From: Proteobacteria bacterium UBA1844
GTDB lineage: Bacteria; Pseudomonadota; Gammaproteobacteria; Steroidobacterales; Woeseiaceae
NCBI GenBank assembly: GCA_002338615.1
Contig: DDIS01000082.1
Span: forward strand, 1 to 24,314
DNA: 24,314 nt
Direction: 5' to 3'
Below the pieces are notes generated by a model. That model saw nothing but the letters and a program-made list of their open reading frames with translations, was not told the origin of the DNA and did not search any database. Shown here piece by piece: positions 7,522 to 14,762 of the stretch. A program made the translations under genes and the position numbers. Within the stretch, counting starts at the first letter, position 1; every line of letters starts with the position of its first letter.

Positions 7522-9117
7522 ATGCAATACGACGTGATCATTATTGGTGCCGGGCACAACGGGCTCACGACCGCCGCATATCTCGCGCGGGCGGGCCGGC
7601 GGGTACTGATGCTTGAGCGTCGCTCGATTGTCGGTGGCTGCGCTGTTACCGAAGAGGTGGACGCGGAGAAGGCACCCGGTTGTCGCGTGTCCACTGCCTC
7701 TTACATTGCAAGCATGTTGCGGCCAACGATCATTCGGGACCTGAAGCTTGCCGACTATGGTTTGCAGATGCTTGCCTGCAACCCCGGTGTGCAGGCCGCT
7801 TTTCTGGAGGGCGGTGGTGACGTCGTTGCATGGTGGTCGGATACCGGCAAAATGCGCGCAGAACTTGAGCGAATCGCACCGCAGGATGTGGCGACCTTCT
7901 TTGCCACCGAGGAGGAGTTGAAAAAGCTGGCCTCGTACCTGCAGCCATTTTTTCTCGAATCGCCTCCCGACCTGCATGCACGCGGATTTGCAAAATGGCG
8001 CGAAGGTCTGCGCCTGATGCGCCGTTTCCGCGGGCTCTCAGGTGACGAGCTTGCAGGCCTGACCCGCTTTCTCACCGGTTCGCTGGGTGAGTTTCTCGAC
8101 CAGCGATTCAGGTCCGATAAACTCAAGCGCCTGATTCTGTCTAACAGTCTGTACGGCAAACACGGCGGGCCGTACCAGCCTGGTACTGCAATGGGCCTGC
8201 TGTTTCACTTGTTGAGCGGCGGCGACTCCGACCAGCAGGCCTGGCAAGGCCACGTAATTGGAGGAATGGGCGCAATCACGCAGGCGATGCGTGCTGCCTG
8301 CGAAGATCTTGGCGTCGCGATTCGAACCGAAGCTCCGGTGCGTAAAGTCAACATTGCCAACGGAGTGGCATCGGGTGTCACGCTCGATTCCGGTGAGTCG
8401 ATCGACGCGCGGCTGGTGGTTTCCAATGCGGACCCGAAACACACCTTTCTGAAACTGGTGGATGCCGCCGAACTGGACGATAACTTCCGTCGCGATATCA
8501 GTAACATCAGGATGAACGGTCCGGCGGGTAAAGTGAATTTCGTGCTGTCACAAGAGCCGCAGGTGATGGGCATGCCGCTTGCGAGATCGAAGTCCGAACG
8601 ATCGCTGTTCACACTGGTTCCGACACTCGAGGAAGCCGAGGCGAATTACAATGCTGCGCGTCGCGGCGAATTGCCCGAGCGTCTGTGGGTTGATTGCGTG
8701 CTCGCATCCAACGTTGACGATACGCTCGCACCCGAAGGCCGGCACATGTTGACCTGTTTCGTCCAGTACCTGCCTTACGAACTTAAAGATTCAAACTGGG
8801 ATGCGGAGCGGAGCACACTGGGTGATCGCGTAAGCGAGCTAATCGCCGCGTACGCACCCAATGTGCCTGCCGCCGTCATTGCGCGACGCGTGTTCGCGCC
8901 GCCCGACCTCGAAGCAACGTTCGGCATCACCGAAGGCAATATTTTTCATGGCGATATTTCTCTCGAGCAGATGTTTTTTATGCGCCCGTTGCCGCGCTGG
9001 TCACGCTATCAGACGCCCATTAAAGGCTTGTACCTTTGTGGTGCGGGTACGCATCCGGGCGGTGGCGTCACCGGTGCGCCCGGGTACAACGCCGCCCACG
9101 CGATCCTGTCGAGGTAG
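7522..9117 (+). CDS. FAD-dependent oxidoreductase, PYROXD2/phytoene-desaturase-like
   Basis: A 531-residue flavoprotein. The N-terminal dinucleotide-binding fold reads 'YDVIIIGAGHNGLTTAAYLA' (residues 3-22), with the acidic end of the second strand in 'VLMLERR' and 'VGGCAVTEEV', the signature of the CrtI/PYROXD2 branch. The C-terminal FAD-contact motif 'GLYLCGAGTHPGGGVTGAPG' is equally typical. Length matches PYROXD2-like proteins, whose substrates are mostly unknown; carotenoid desaturation is unlikely because no crtB or crtE neighbour is present. It starts 35 bases from the divergent Rieske oxygenase, suggesting joint action on one substrate. The stop is eight bases from the stop of the convergent phosphatase gene, with no room for a terminator. 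Confidence 0.9.
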   Translation: MQYDVIIIGAGHNGLTTAAYLARAGRRVLMLERRSIVGGCAVTEEVDAEKAPGCRVSTASYIASMLRPTIIRDLKLADYGLQMLACNPGVQAAFLEGGGDVVAWWSDTGKMRAELERIAPQDVATFFATEEELKKLASYLQPFFLESPPDLHARGFAKWREGLRLMRRFRGLSGDELAGLTRFLTGSLGEFLDQRFRSDKLKRLILSNSLYGKHGGPYQPGTAMGLLFHLLSGGDSDQQAWQGHVIGGMGAITQAMRAACEDLGVAIRTEAPVRKVNIANGVASGVTLDSGESIDARLVVSNADPKHTFLKLVDAAELDDNFRRDISNIRMNGPAGKVNFVLSQEPQVMGMPLARSKSERSLFTLVPTLEEAEANYNAARRGELPERLWVDCVLASNVDDTLAPEGRHMLTCFVQYLPYELKDSNWDAERSTLGDRVSELIAAYAPNVPAAVIARRVFAPPDLEATFGITEGNIFHGDISLEQMFFMRPLPRWSRYQTPIKGLYLCGAGTHPGGGVTGAPGYNAAHAILSR

Positions 9118-9125
9118 CCTCCCGA

Positions 9126-10592
9126 CTATTGAATGACAAAGGCTTCGGACTCGGCCAGCACTTCGTAGCCATCGTCTTTGCAGAGGCGCACGACGTAGCG
9201 GCCGGGTGGCACGGGCCACCGGCCTTCCGCAGTCCTTGCCTCGATCGAGATATTGCCGCTCGGCTTCGCATTGACGTAAGCCCAGGTGGCGGCCGCGTCG
9301 TAGCCTGATTCGATCTCTTGCGCAACAATACCGAGATAGTCATTGCGATTCCCCGGCGCGTTGCCCCAGGCAATCGAAATTCTCTCGCCGACCTTGAGCG
9401 ACGTACCGGCAATACGCACAAAGGGCCGGGCATTTTTTTCGAGTATCCAGAACCTGGCCTCGAGCACAGTATCGCCAGCTTGCGGCAGGCTTACGATGTA
9501 CTGACCCGCCTGCAGCTTGCTACCGTCGATGTTCGCGTGGCCGTCGCCTGCAACGCTGAGGCGGCCGGCTGCATGCGCCGGAGCATTATCATCCTCGCGC
9601 TCGATCTGCAGTTCTGAACTGTCGACGTTACGGTAGATAATCTCGATCGTGTCACCCTGGGTGTAGACGCGCTGCACCGTTGCCAGCAACGGTGGCATCC
9701 TGGCTGGTACTACCTTGAAGTCTGATACGACGGCGCGGTGGTCACTGGGCCAGGGCGTTACTGTGACGCGGGCATTCGGCGTGCCCGGCTCGCCAATCAG
9801 TTCGCTGCCAAGAATTTCAGCGGGCCCGGCGAACCAGATGAAATCGATTCGATCCTCCGGATCATTTGCGCCGGGCGCATATGACTCCAGCGGAGGTCGT
9901 CCGGCCCACCAGGTGAGACCCGGATGATCGGCGACACTCGGGTATGCGCTTCGCCAGGAATCACGCAAGCCTGCATCCTGTAAAGCCTTTGTAAGCGGCC
10001 ATTGCACGGGGTAGCGCAGGAAGGGCCTGGCATCGACCATGGTCGCCGTCCAGTCGGTGTGTGCGGGCGAATTGAAATCACCGGTCAAGAAGATCGGCAT
10101 GCCATCAGCAATCAGCTGACGTGCGGTGTCGAGGTAGGGGAGCATCTTCGGCAGCCGTACCCGGCGTTCCGTAGCCAGCACCTCATCGGGTGCCGCACCG
10201 TCGCGCACAAGATCCGGCCCGTACGGGTCCGAAGGCAGGTGCACATTCAATAGCGCGATGACTTCGCCGGGGCGGATTTCTGCAAAGACGTATTGCCCGT
10301 TCGCGGCCGCTGGATTAATTAGCGGGTAACGAGAGATGGCGTAATTCTGCAGATCGAAGTACCAGCCCAGCTCCTCCGCGAGTCTTGCAAGGTTTCCCTC
10401 CGCCTCCTGGATGCCGACGATATCGGCTCCGGATCGGCGAATGGCTGCCACCACATTGTCGAAACTGACATGCGTGCCACCCCACTCGATATTGAAGGTC
10501 ATCACGCGAAGATCGAGCGCCGCTTCCTCGGCCTGTGCCGCGTTAGAACAGGCGAGCAATGCGAGGGCAGTGATGACAAGCAGTTGCGGCAT
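9126..10592 (-). CDS. Exported endonuclease/exonuclease/phosphatase-family protein with C-terminal beta-sandwich
   Basis: A 488-residue exported hydrolase. The signal peptide is 'MPQLLVITALALLACSNAAQA', cut either after AQA or as a lipoprotein at Cys15; it lacks a basic N-region, so the start or route is slightly uncertain. The EEP domain (about 27-305) has 'MTFNIEWGG' (Asn34), 'GIQEAEG' (Glu63, metal ligand), 'LTGDFNSP' (Asp and Asn) and 'PWPSDHRAV' (Asp-His), a complete DNase-I-like active site for phosphodiester or phosphomonoester cleavage. The last 180 residues look like beta-sandwich repeats, ending 'GRYVVRLCKDDGYEVLAES', a pattern seen in SKICH-like domains. ATG 10592 overlaps the stop of the hydroxylase gene by one base (TGATG). 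The open frame continues to 10898, but that part shadows the neighbour. The substrate (nucleic acid, phospholipid or sugar phosphate) is unknown. Confidence 0.88.
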   Translation of the reverse strand: MPQLLVITALALLACSNAAQAEEAALDLRVMTFNIEWGGTHVSFDNVVAAIRRSGADIVGIQEAEGNLARLAEELGWYFDLQNYAISRYPLINPAAANGQYVFAEIRPGEVIALLNVHLPSDPYGPDLVRDGAAPDEVLATERRVRLPKMLPYLDTARQLIADGMPIFLTGDFNSPAHTDWTATMVDARPFLRYPVQWPLTKALQDAGLRDSWRSAYPSVADHPGLTWWAGRPPLESYAPGANDPEDRIDFIWFAGPAEILGSELIGEPGTPNARVTVTPWPSDHRAVVSDFKVVPARMPPLLATVQRVYTQGDTIEIIYRNVDSSELQIEREDDNAPAHAAGRLSVAGDGHANIDGSKLQAGQYIVSLPQAGDTVLEARFWILEKNARPFVRIAGTSLKVGERISIAWGNAPGNRNDYLGIVAQEIESGYDAAATWAYVNAKPSGNISIEARTAEGRWPVPPGRYVVRLCKDDGYEVLAESEAFVIQ

Positions 10593-11158
10593 CAGGCTAC
10601 GCGGCCGTCGATCACCTCCGCCGGCACGTAGTCGAAGATGAAGTTGATGCGATCTTCCGTACCCTTGTTCATCACGCTGTGTGTTTTCTGGTTGTTGATC
10701 TCGTAGGCCCGGCCGACTTCGAATCGATAGGGACGGCCGTCGATCATGAAGCGCACGCGGGGATTGGTCGCAATCGGCAGGTGAATGCGGTGACCGTGAT
10801 GAAACGACGGATGGGTATCGCGATGTGGCCGGATGATGCCGCCGGCCAGTAGCTTCGCCGCCATGGCTCTTACGATCGCGCCACCGGGTGGATAGCAACG
10901 CTCGATGACCTGGTGCATGACAGGCAGCGCAACGTCCGCGAGTCGATCCCAGCCAGCTTCCTTCGTCACCTCGATATTCGGCCAGCCGCTGCCATCCGTA
11001 AATATGAGGACGATCGAGCGTGTCTGCTCGTGAACCTCGTAGCTGCGCTCGCGGGTCGGGGTTTCGAGCCAGGCCTGCTCGTCCTGTGCGAGGACGGCAG
11101 CCGCGAGCGCGCTGACGTCGAACTCGCCAAGCTCGCGCAGCGGTACTTCGATATCCAT
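10592..11158 (-). CDS. Aspartyl/asparaginyl beta-hydroxylase-domain protein
   Basis: A 188-residue Fe(II)/2-oxoglutarate-dependent oxygenase of the AspH/LpxO-like family, which hydroxylates Asp/Asn side chains or lipid acyl chains. The two-His iron site is visible: His112 in 'RPHRDTHPS' and His160 in 'KTHSVMN', 48 residues apart, with Arg170 ten residues on to hold 2-oxoglutarate, matching the spacing in mammalian AspH. 'RIHLPI' (124-129) and 'YEINNQKTH' are typical. No signal peptide or membrane helix is seen, so it is cytosolic. It sits 19 bases after the TonB-receptor stop and overlaps the phosphatase gene by one base, so the three form an operon. A role in modifying the receptor, a sulfated or phosphorylated ligand, or an imported compound is inference. 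Confidence 0.9.
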   Translation of the reverse strand: MDIEVPLRELGEFDVSALAAAVLAQDEQAWLETPTRERSYEVHEQTRSIVLIFTDGSGWPNIEVTKEAGWDRLADVALPVMHQVIERCYPPGGAIVRAMAAKLLAGGIIRPHRDTHPSFHHGHRIHLPIATNPRVRFMIDGRPYRFEVGRAYEINNQKTHSVMNKGTEDRINFIFDYVPAEVIDGRVA

Positions 11159-11177
11159 TGCAGAATCCGGGGTGCTG

Positions 11178-13589
11178 CTACTCGAAGTAGCGGCGGTAGG
11201 TCACACCGTAAGACAAGGGACGATTGATGGACAGGCGTGTTTGCGCCCAGCGATCGTTGAAGAACTGATCCGCTCTCTCGTCGAAAATATTATTCACAAA
11301 AATTGCCGCGCTCCACTTCGCTGAGTCGATACCAAAGCGGATGTCCGCAATGCTGTAGCTGTCCAGTGTGCGTACCGGGTTTACGAAAATAATGGACTGG
11401 ATACCCTCGAGCGAACTCGTGGCCTCACCGTTGTAGGTGTAGTTGAAGTTGATATAAGGAGTGCCGCCCAGCATTTCCTTCTCAAAGGATTTGTTAATGG
11501 TCAGGCTGCCCTTCCAGTCCGGCATGATCGGCAATTGTGTGCCCTTGATGACGGTCGTCGGGTTCGGGTCGGTGGGAAACAGCGTCAGGGTCTTCGAAAT
11601 TTCAGCCTCGTTCCATCCCAGCGTGCCGGAAATATCCCAGCCGTGTGCGGGCAGCCAACTCATCTGTGCCTCGACACCGTCGAGATTGGCTTCCGGGAAG
11701 TTGACGATGCCGAGGGTAAAGATATTCGGATCGTTGGCTTGCAATTGTATGTCTTGCCAGATCATGTGATAGGCGGTCACATTGAGCCGCACGCGACCAC
11801 CGGAAAAGGTCGTCTTGATGCCGGCTTCGTAGTTCAGCAATTTATCCGAAGTGTATGCGTGATACGGATTGCCGGGACCGAACACGGAGCTTGAACGGGC
11901 CGCGTTTGCGCCGCCGCGACGGAAGCCTTCAGAGTAGGTGCCGTAAATCATCGTATCGTCACTAAAGTGGTAGTCGAGTGTTACCTTGGGGACGAAATCC
12001 GATTCATCCGAGGTGCCCGGCGCATCTGCGAAGCAGAAATCAACACTGCAGTCGGGCTCCGTACCGATCGGGAATAGCGCACCCTGCTTCAGGGTTCTCT
12101 CGAGATCGATATCGAAAAAGCGGCCGCCGACGGTAATGTTGAAATTATCGGTCACCTCGAAACCGACTTCGCCAAACAGCGCGTATTGTTCGAGCGTGGA
12201 GTCGTAAACACCCGTGAACCAGTTGCCGCCTGATGGAGGCGCCGGCAACGGGAACGCCGGGTCGTAGTAAACGGCGAGATAGTTCAGATAAGCGAACGCG
12301 GGCGAAGTGTCGAACGCGGTGTTGCCGGCATAGAACAGCGTGTGGCCTTCATCACGGTTGTAGAAAAAGCCGACGATGCCACTCCAGCGGCTGGTCGAAT
12401 CGGCCGGCGTGCTGAGCCGAATTTCGGCCGTGAAAAGGTCTGTTTTTTCGGCATTGTACGCAAATCCCTGCGGGTCACCTCCAAAATCATAAATCGTGTA
12501 ATACGGGCCCATGTAGTCGGATAGCTGGTTGAACGCGAAATGGTAGGACGTCGCGTCAGCCTCATAGACAGTTTCACGGCTGAAAAATGAGCCGGTCATC
12601 ATCAGGTCAGCGAAGCCGAGACTGCCCTCGGCGGTCACGGACAACTGGTACCATTCGTCATCCCAGCTGTCGTCGTTGAAACGGATCTGGTCGAGGTCGC
12701 CAAGATTCTTACCTGCGTAAAACTGGTCGTTCGTGTCCGTGTCACCAAAGCCGTCGAGTTTCTTTTGCTGGTAAATGCCGGCGAGGTCCACCGTCCAGTT
12801 GTCATTGATGTGGGTGCGCAACATCGCGCGTGCGCCGGTATTGGTGGACGAATTTACATCGGAATCGACAAAGGCGGCGTTGTCGAAGGTGCCGCCGGGG
12901 CTTTGCGACAGCACGTTGTCAACGTAACCCGCTTCTTCTTCGAGAAAGCCGACGAGGCGCAGAGCCATCTTGCCGTCAACCAGCGGTATGTTTGCCATGC
13001 CACTGATGTCGTAGCCCACGCCGCCATTGCTGACCGAGTTGACGCCGGCGTCTAGCCAGCCTTTCGCTGCCGTAGTATCCGGTTTGTTGGTGATAATGCG
13101 CAGCGAGCCGCATTGCGACGCATCGCCGTACAGGGTTCCCTGCGGTCCGCTTAGAGCTTCCACTCGTTCGATATCAATGAGCCGAGCGTCAGGATTGCGG
13201 CCTGCCGCCGTAATAGGTTGCTCGTCGAGATAAATCGACGTGGTCGAACTGCCACCGAAGGAGAGCCCCGAAATCGTGCAACCGCGCATCAGTACCGTGG
13301 TACCGCCCGGTTCACGACGGGCGAATGCGAGCCCTGGAACCTGGCCCACATAATCATCCAGTTGTTTGAAACCCTGCCGGACAATGTCCTGATCGGTGAA
13401 CGCGGTGACTGCCAGCGGCACATCCTGCAAAGAGACAGAGCGCTTGGTGGCTGTGACAATGATTTCTTCAAATCCGTCCTGCGCGTATGCAACCGGGGCG
13501 CCAACGCAGGCGGAGGTGACTGCTGCAGCTATCACGCTGCGCTGAAATGTCTGCTTCGATTCTTTTGCTGCGACAGATGTGCCTGACAT
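11178..13589 (-). CDS. TonB-dependent outer-membrane receptor
   Basis: An 803-residue outer-membrane importer energised by TonB-ExbBD. From ATG 13589 there is a signal peptide ('SVIAAAVTSACVGAPVAYA', residues 18-36), a TonB-box-like segment 'EEIIVTATK' (41-49), the plug domain ('VPLAVTAFTDQDIVRQGFKQ', 'VLMRGCTISGLSFGGSSTTS', 'VEALSGPQGTLYG'), then a long beta-barrel rich in Gly, Asn, Asp and aromatic residues, ending 'LSYGVTYRRYFE' with the usual near-terminal Phe. The open frame runs to 13820 but the extension has no signal sequence, and ATG 13589 has a GGGGAG ribosome site (13594-13599). The style is that of the large TonB receptors of Sphingomonas-like and marine gammaproteobacterial genomes; the substrate is unknown. 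Operon partners are a beta-hydroxylase and an exported phosphatase-like enzyme. Confidence 0.93.
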   Translation of the reverse strand: MSGTSVAAKESKQTFQRSVIAAAVTSACVGAPVAYAQDGFEEIIVTATKRSVSLQDVPLAVTAFTDQDIVRQGFKQLDDYVGQVPGLAFARREPGGTTVLMRGCTISGLSFGGSSTTSIYLDEQPITAAGRNPDARLIDIERVEALSGPQGTLYGDASQCGSLRIITNKPDTTAAKGWLDAGVNSVSNGGVGYDISGMANIPLVDGKMALRLVGFLEEEAGYVDNVLSQSPGGTFDNAAFVDSDVNSSTNTGARAMLRTHINDNWTVDLAGIYQQKKLDGFGDTDTNDQFYAGKNLGDLDQIRFNDDSWDDEWYQLSVTAEGSLGFADLMMTGSFFSRETVYEADATSYHFAFNQLSDYMGPYYTIYDFGGDPQGFAYNAEKTDLFTAEIRLSTPADSTSRWSGIVGFFYNRDEGHTLFYAGNTAFDTSPAFAYLNYLAVYYDPAFPLPAPPSGGNWFTGVYDSTLEQYALFGEVGFEVTDNFNITVGGRFFDIDLERTLKQGALFPIGTEPDCSVDFCFADAPGTSDESDFVPKVTLDYHFSDDTMIYGTYSEGFRRGGANAARSSSVFGPGNPYHAYTSDKLLNYEAGIKTTFSGGRVRLNVTAYHMIWQDIQLQANDPNIFTLGIVNFPEANLDGVEAQMSWLPAHGWDISGTLGWNEAEISKTLTLFPTDPNPTTVIKGTQLPIMPDWKGSLTINKSFEKEMLGGTPYINFNYTYNGEATSSLEGIQSIIFVNPVRTLDSYSIADIRFGIDSAKWSAAIFVNNIFDERADQFFNDRWAQTRLSINRPLSYGVTYRRYFE

Positions 13590-13755
13590 ATAGCTCCCCA
13601 CTATTCTGTTGGTGGGCGCAGCAAGCGGCGGCATTGATATCCGTGACCCGAAGTCGTTGCGATTCGCCCTGTGATCTGATTCTATCCTCCGGCTCAAGCA
13701 TTTTGCCAGAGGTTTTCTGCGTGTTGGTCCGGAACACCCATATTTTGTCCCCCTC
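13590..13755. promoter_or_regulatory. Divergent intergenic region between TonB receptor and propeller gene
   Basis: These 166 bases lie between two genes that read outward and must contain both promoters. Beyond the receptor's ribosome site (13594-13599, minus strand), I could not define a promoter or operator with confidence. The plus-strand gene has no visible ribosome site before ATG 13756. Confidence 0.35.
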
Positions 13756-14673
13756 ATGACAACGCTCGTTGCGACGTCGGTGGTGCGCGGCAGCCAGCAA
13801 GGTGAAAGCCATGGCGGCATCTATCTCGTGAATCTCGACGATGGCGAAATAAAGCAGGTCGTTGACTGGAATACGATGGATATCGACTGGCAGGGGCGCG
13901 GCTGGGATCGTGGATTGCGCGGTATCGCATTTGACGGCGAACGGGTCTACGTTGCTGCGAGCGATGAATTGTTTGTGTTCGACCGTGAGTTCCAGGTGCT
14001 TGCGTCCTACCGTTCACCCTACCTTGCACACTGTCATGAAATAAGTTGCTTCAAGCGGCGCCTGTATCTGAGTTCCACCGGCTTTGACAGCCTGCTGGGT
14101 TTCGATCTCGACCGGCATCATTTCAGCTGGGGCCTGCATATAGCTGCGGGCAACGACGGCTATACGGCTGCGGCCTTCGATCCTTCCGGCACCCATGGCC
14201 CGGAGGCCGTAAACAACTTCCACATCAACAATGTTTTCGCGCAGGAAAGTGGTTTGTATTTCAGTGGCTTGCGGACGCGAGGCCTGTTGAAATTCGACGG
14301 CCGCAGGGTACGTAAAACTGTCATTTTGCCGCGCGGTGTGCACAATGCGCGGCCCTTCGACGGTGGCGTTTTATTCAACGACAGCGAAGCAGATGCAGTG
14401 CGCTTCGTAACTCCCGAGCGACAGGTACGATTTGCCGTACCGCGCTATGACATCGATGCACTGACGCATACGGATTTTGCGGACAAGCGACTCGCACGAC
14501 AGGGATTCGGACGGGGGCTGTGTGTGCTTGGCCCAAAGCAAATTGCAGCAGGATCGTCACCCTCGACGATTGCCGTTCACGATCTCGAACTCGGCACAAC
14601 AACGGCGACACATACAATCACCCGGGATATTCGCAACGCGATTCACGGCCTGGAAATCTGGCCGTATCAGTAG
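13756..14673 (+). CDS. Beta-propeller-like protein (DUF4915/TIGR03032-like), function unknown
   Basis: A 305-residue protein without signal peptide or membrane helix. The sequence shows propeller-like recurring blades such as 'GIYLVNLDDGEIKQVVDW', 'RGIAFDGERVYVAASDELFV', 'HEISCFKRRLYLSSTGFDSL' and 'SGLYFSGLRTRGLLKFDG', and many His/Asp/Asn residues around 'NNFHINNVF' and 'RGVHNARPFDGG' that could form a central binding or metal site. I associate this pattern with DUF4915/TIGR03032-type proteins, which often lie close to sulfotransferases or TPR proteins, but I could not search. It faces the TonB-receptor operon divergently and converges with the TPR-sulfotransferase. ATG 13756 starts directly on the first strand; no ribosome site is visible, so a weak or leaderless start is possible. 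Confidence 0.72.
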   Translation: MTTLVATSVVRGSQQGESHGGIYLVNLDDGEIKQVVDWNTMDIDWQGRGWDRGLRGIAFDGERVYVAASDELFVFDREFQVLASYRSPYLAHCHEISCFKRRLYLSSTGFDSLLGFDLDRHHFSWGLHIAAGNDGYTAAAFDPSGTHGPEAVNNFHINNVFAQESGLYFSGLRTRGLLKFDGRRVRKTVILPRGVHNARPFDGGVLFNDSEADAVRFVTPERQVRFAVPRYDIDALTHTDFADKRLARQGFGRGLCVLGPKQIAAGSSPSTIAVHDLELGTTTATHTITRDIRNAIHGLEIWPYQ

Positions 14674-14686
14674 CGCTCGAAAATTT

Positions 14687-14743
14687 GGAGCGCCGTCCCG
14701 GCGCAATTCAAAGATCGGATCGCGCCAGGACGGCGCTCCTACG
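14687..14743. repeat. Inverted pair of REP-type palindromes between convergent genes
   Basis: Two copies of the element seen at 6235-6360 face each other. The plus copy at 14687-14707 lacks the GTA head (GGAGCGCCGTCCCGGCGC), and the minus copy at 14719-14743 keeps it. Each has its own GCGCC/GGCGC hairpin, and the two together can pair over their length to a cruciform or long stem. They lie 13 bases after the propeller-gene stop and 19 bases before the stop of the sulfotransferase gene, a place where REP pairs often protect or end transcripts from both sides. Confidence 0.82.
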
Positions 14744-14762
14744 GTTGATATTTCCAGTTGTC

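Noticed and set aside
10593..10898. N-terminal extension of the EEP-family gene
   Set aside because: This part of the open frame lies within the beta-hydroxylase gene, is Arg/Ser-rich without domain signal, and the signal peptide starts at the ATG at 10592.
13693..13708. Sigma-54-like promoter TGGCAA-N5-TTGA on the minus strand before the TonB receptor
   Set aside because: The invariant GC of the -12 element is missing (GA instead) and no enhancer-binding protein is nearby.
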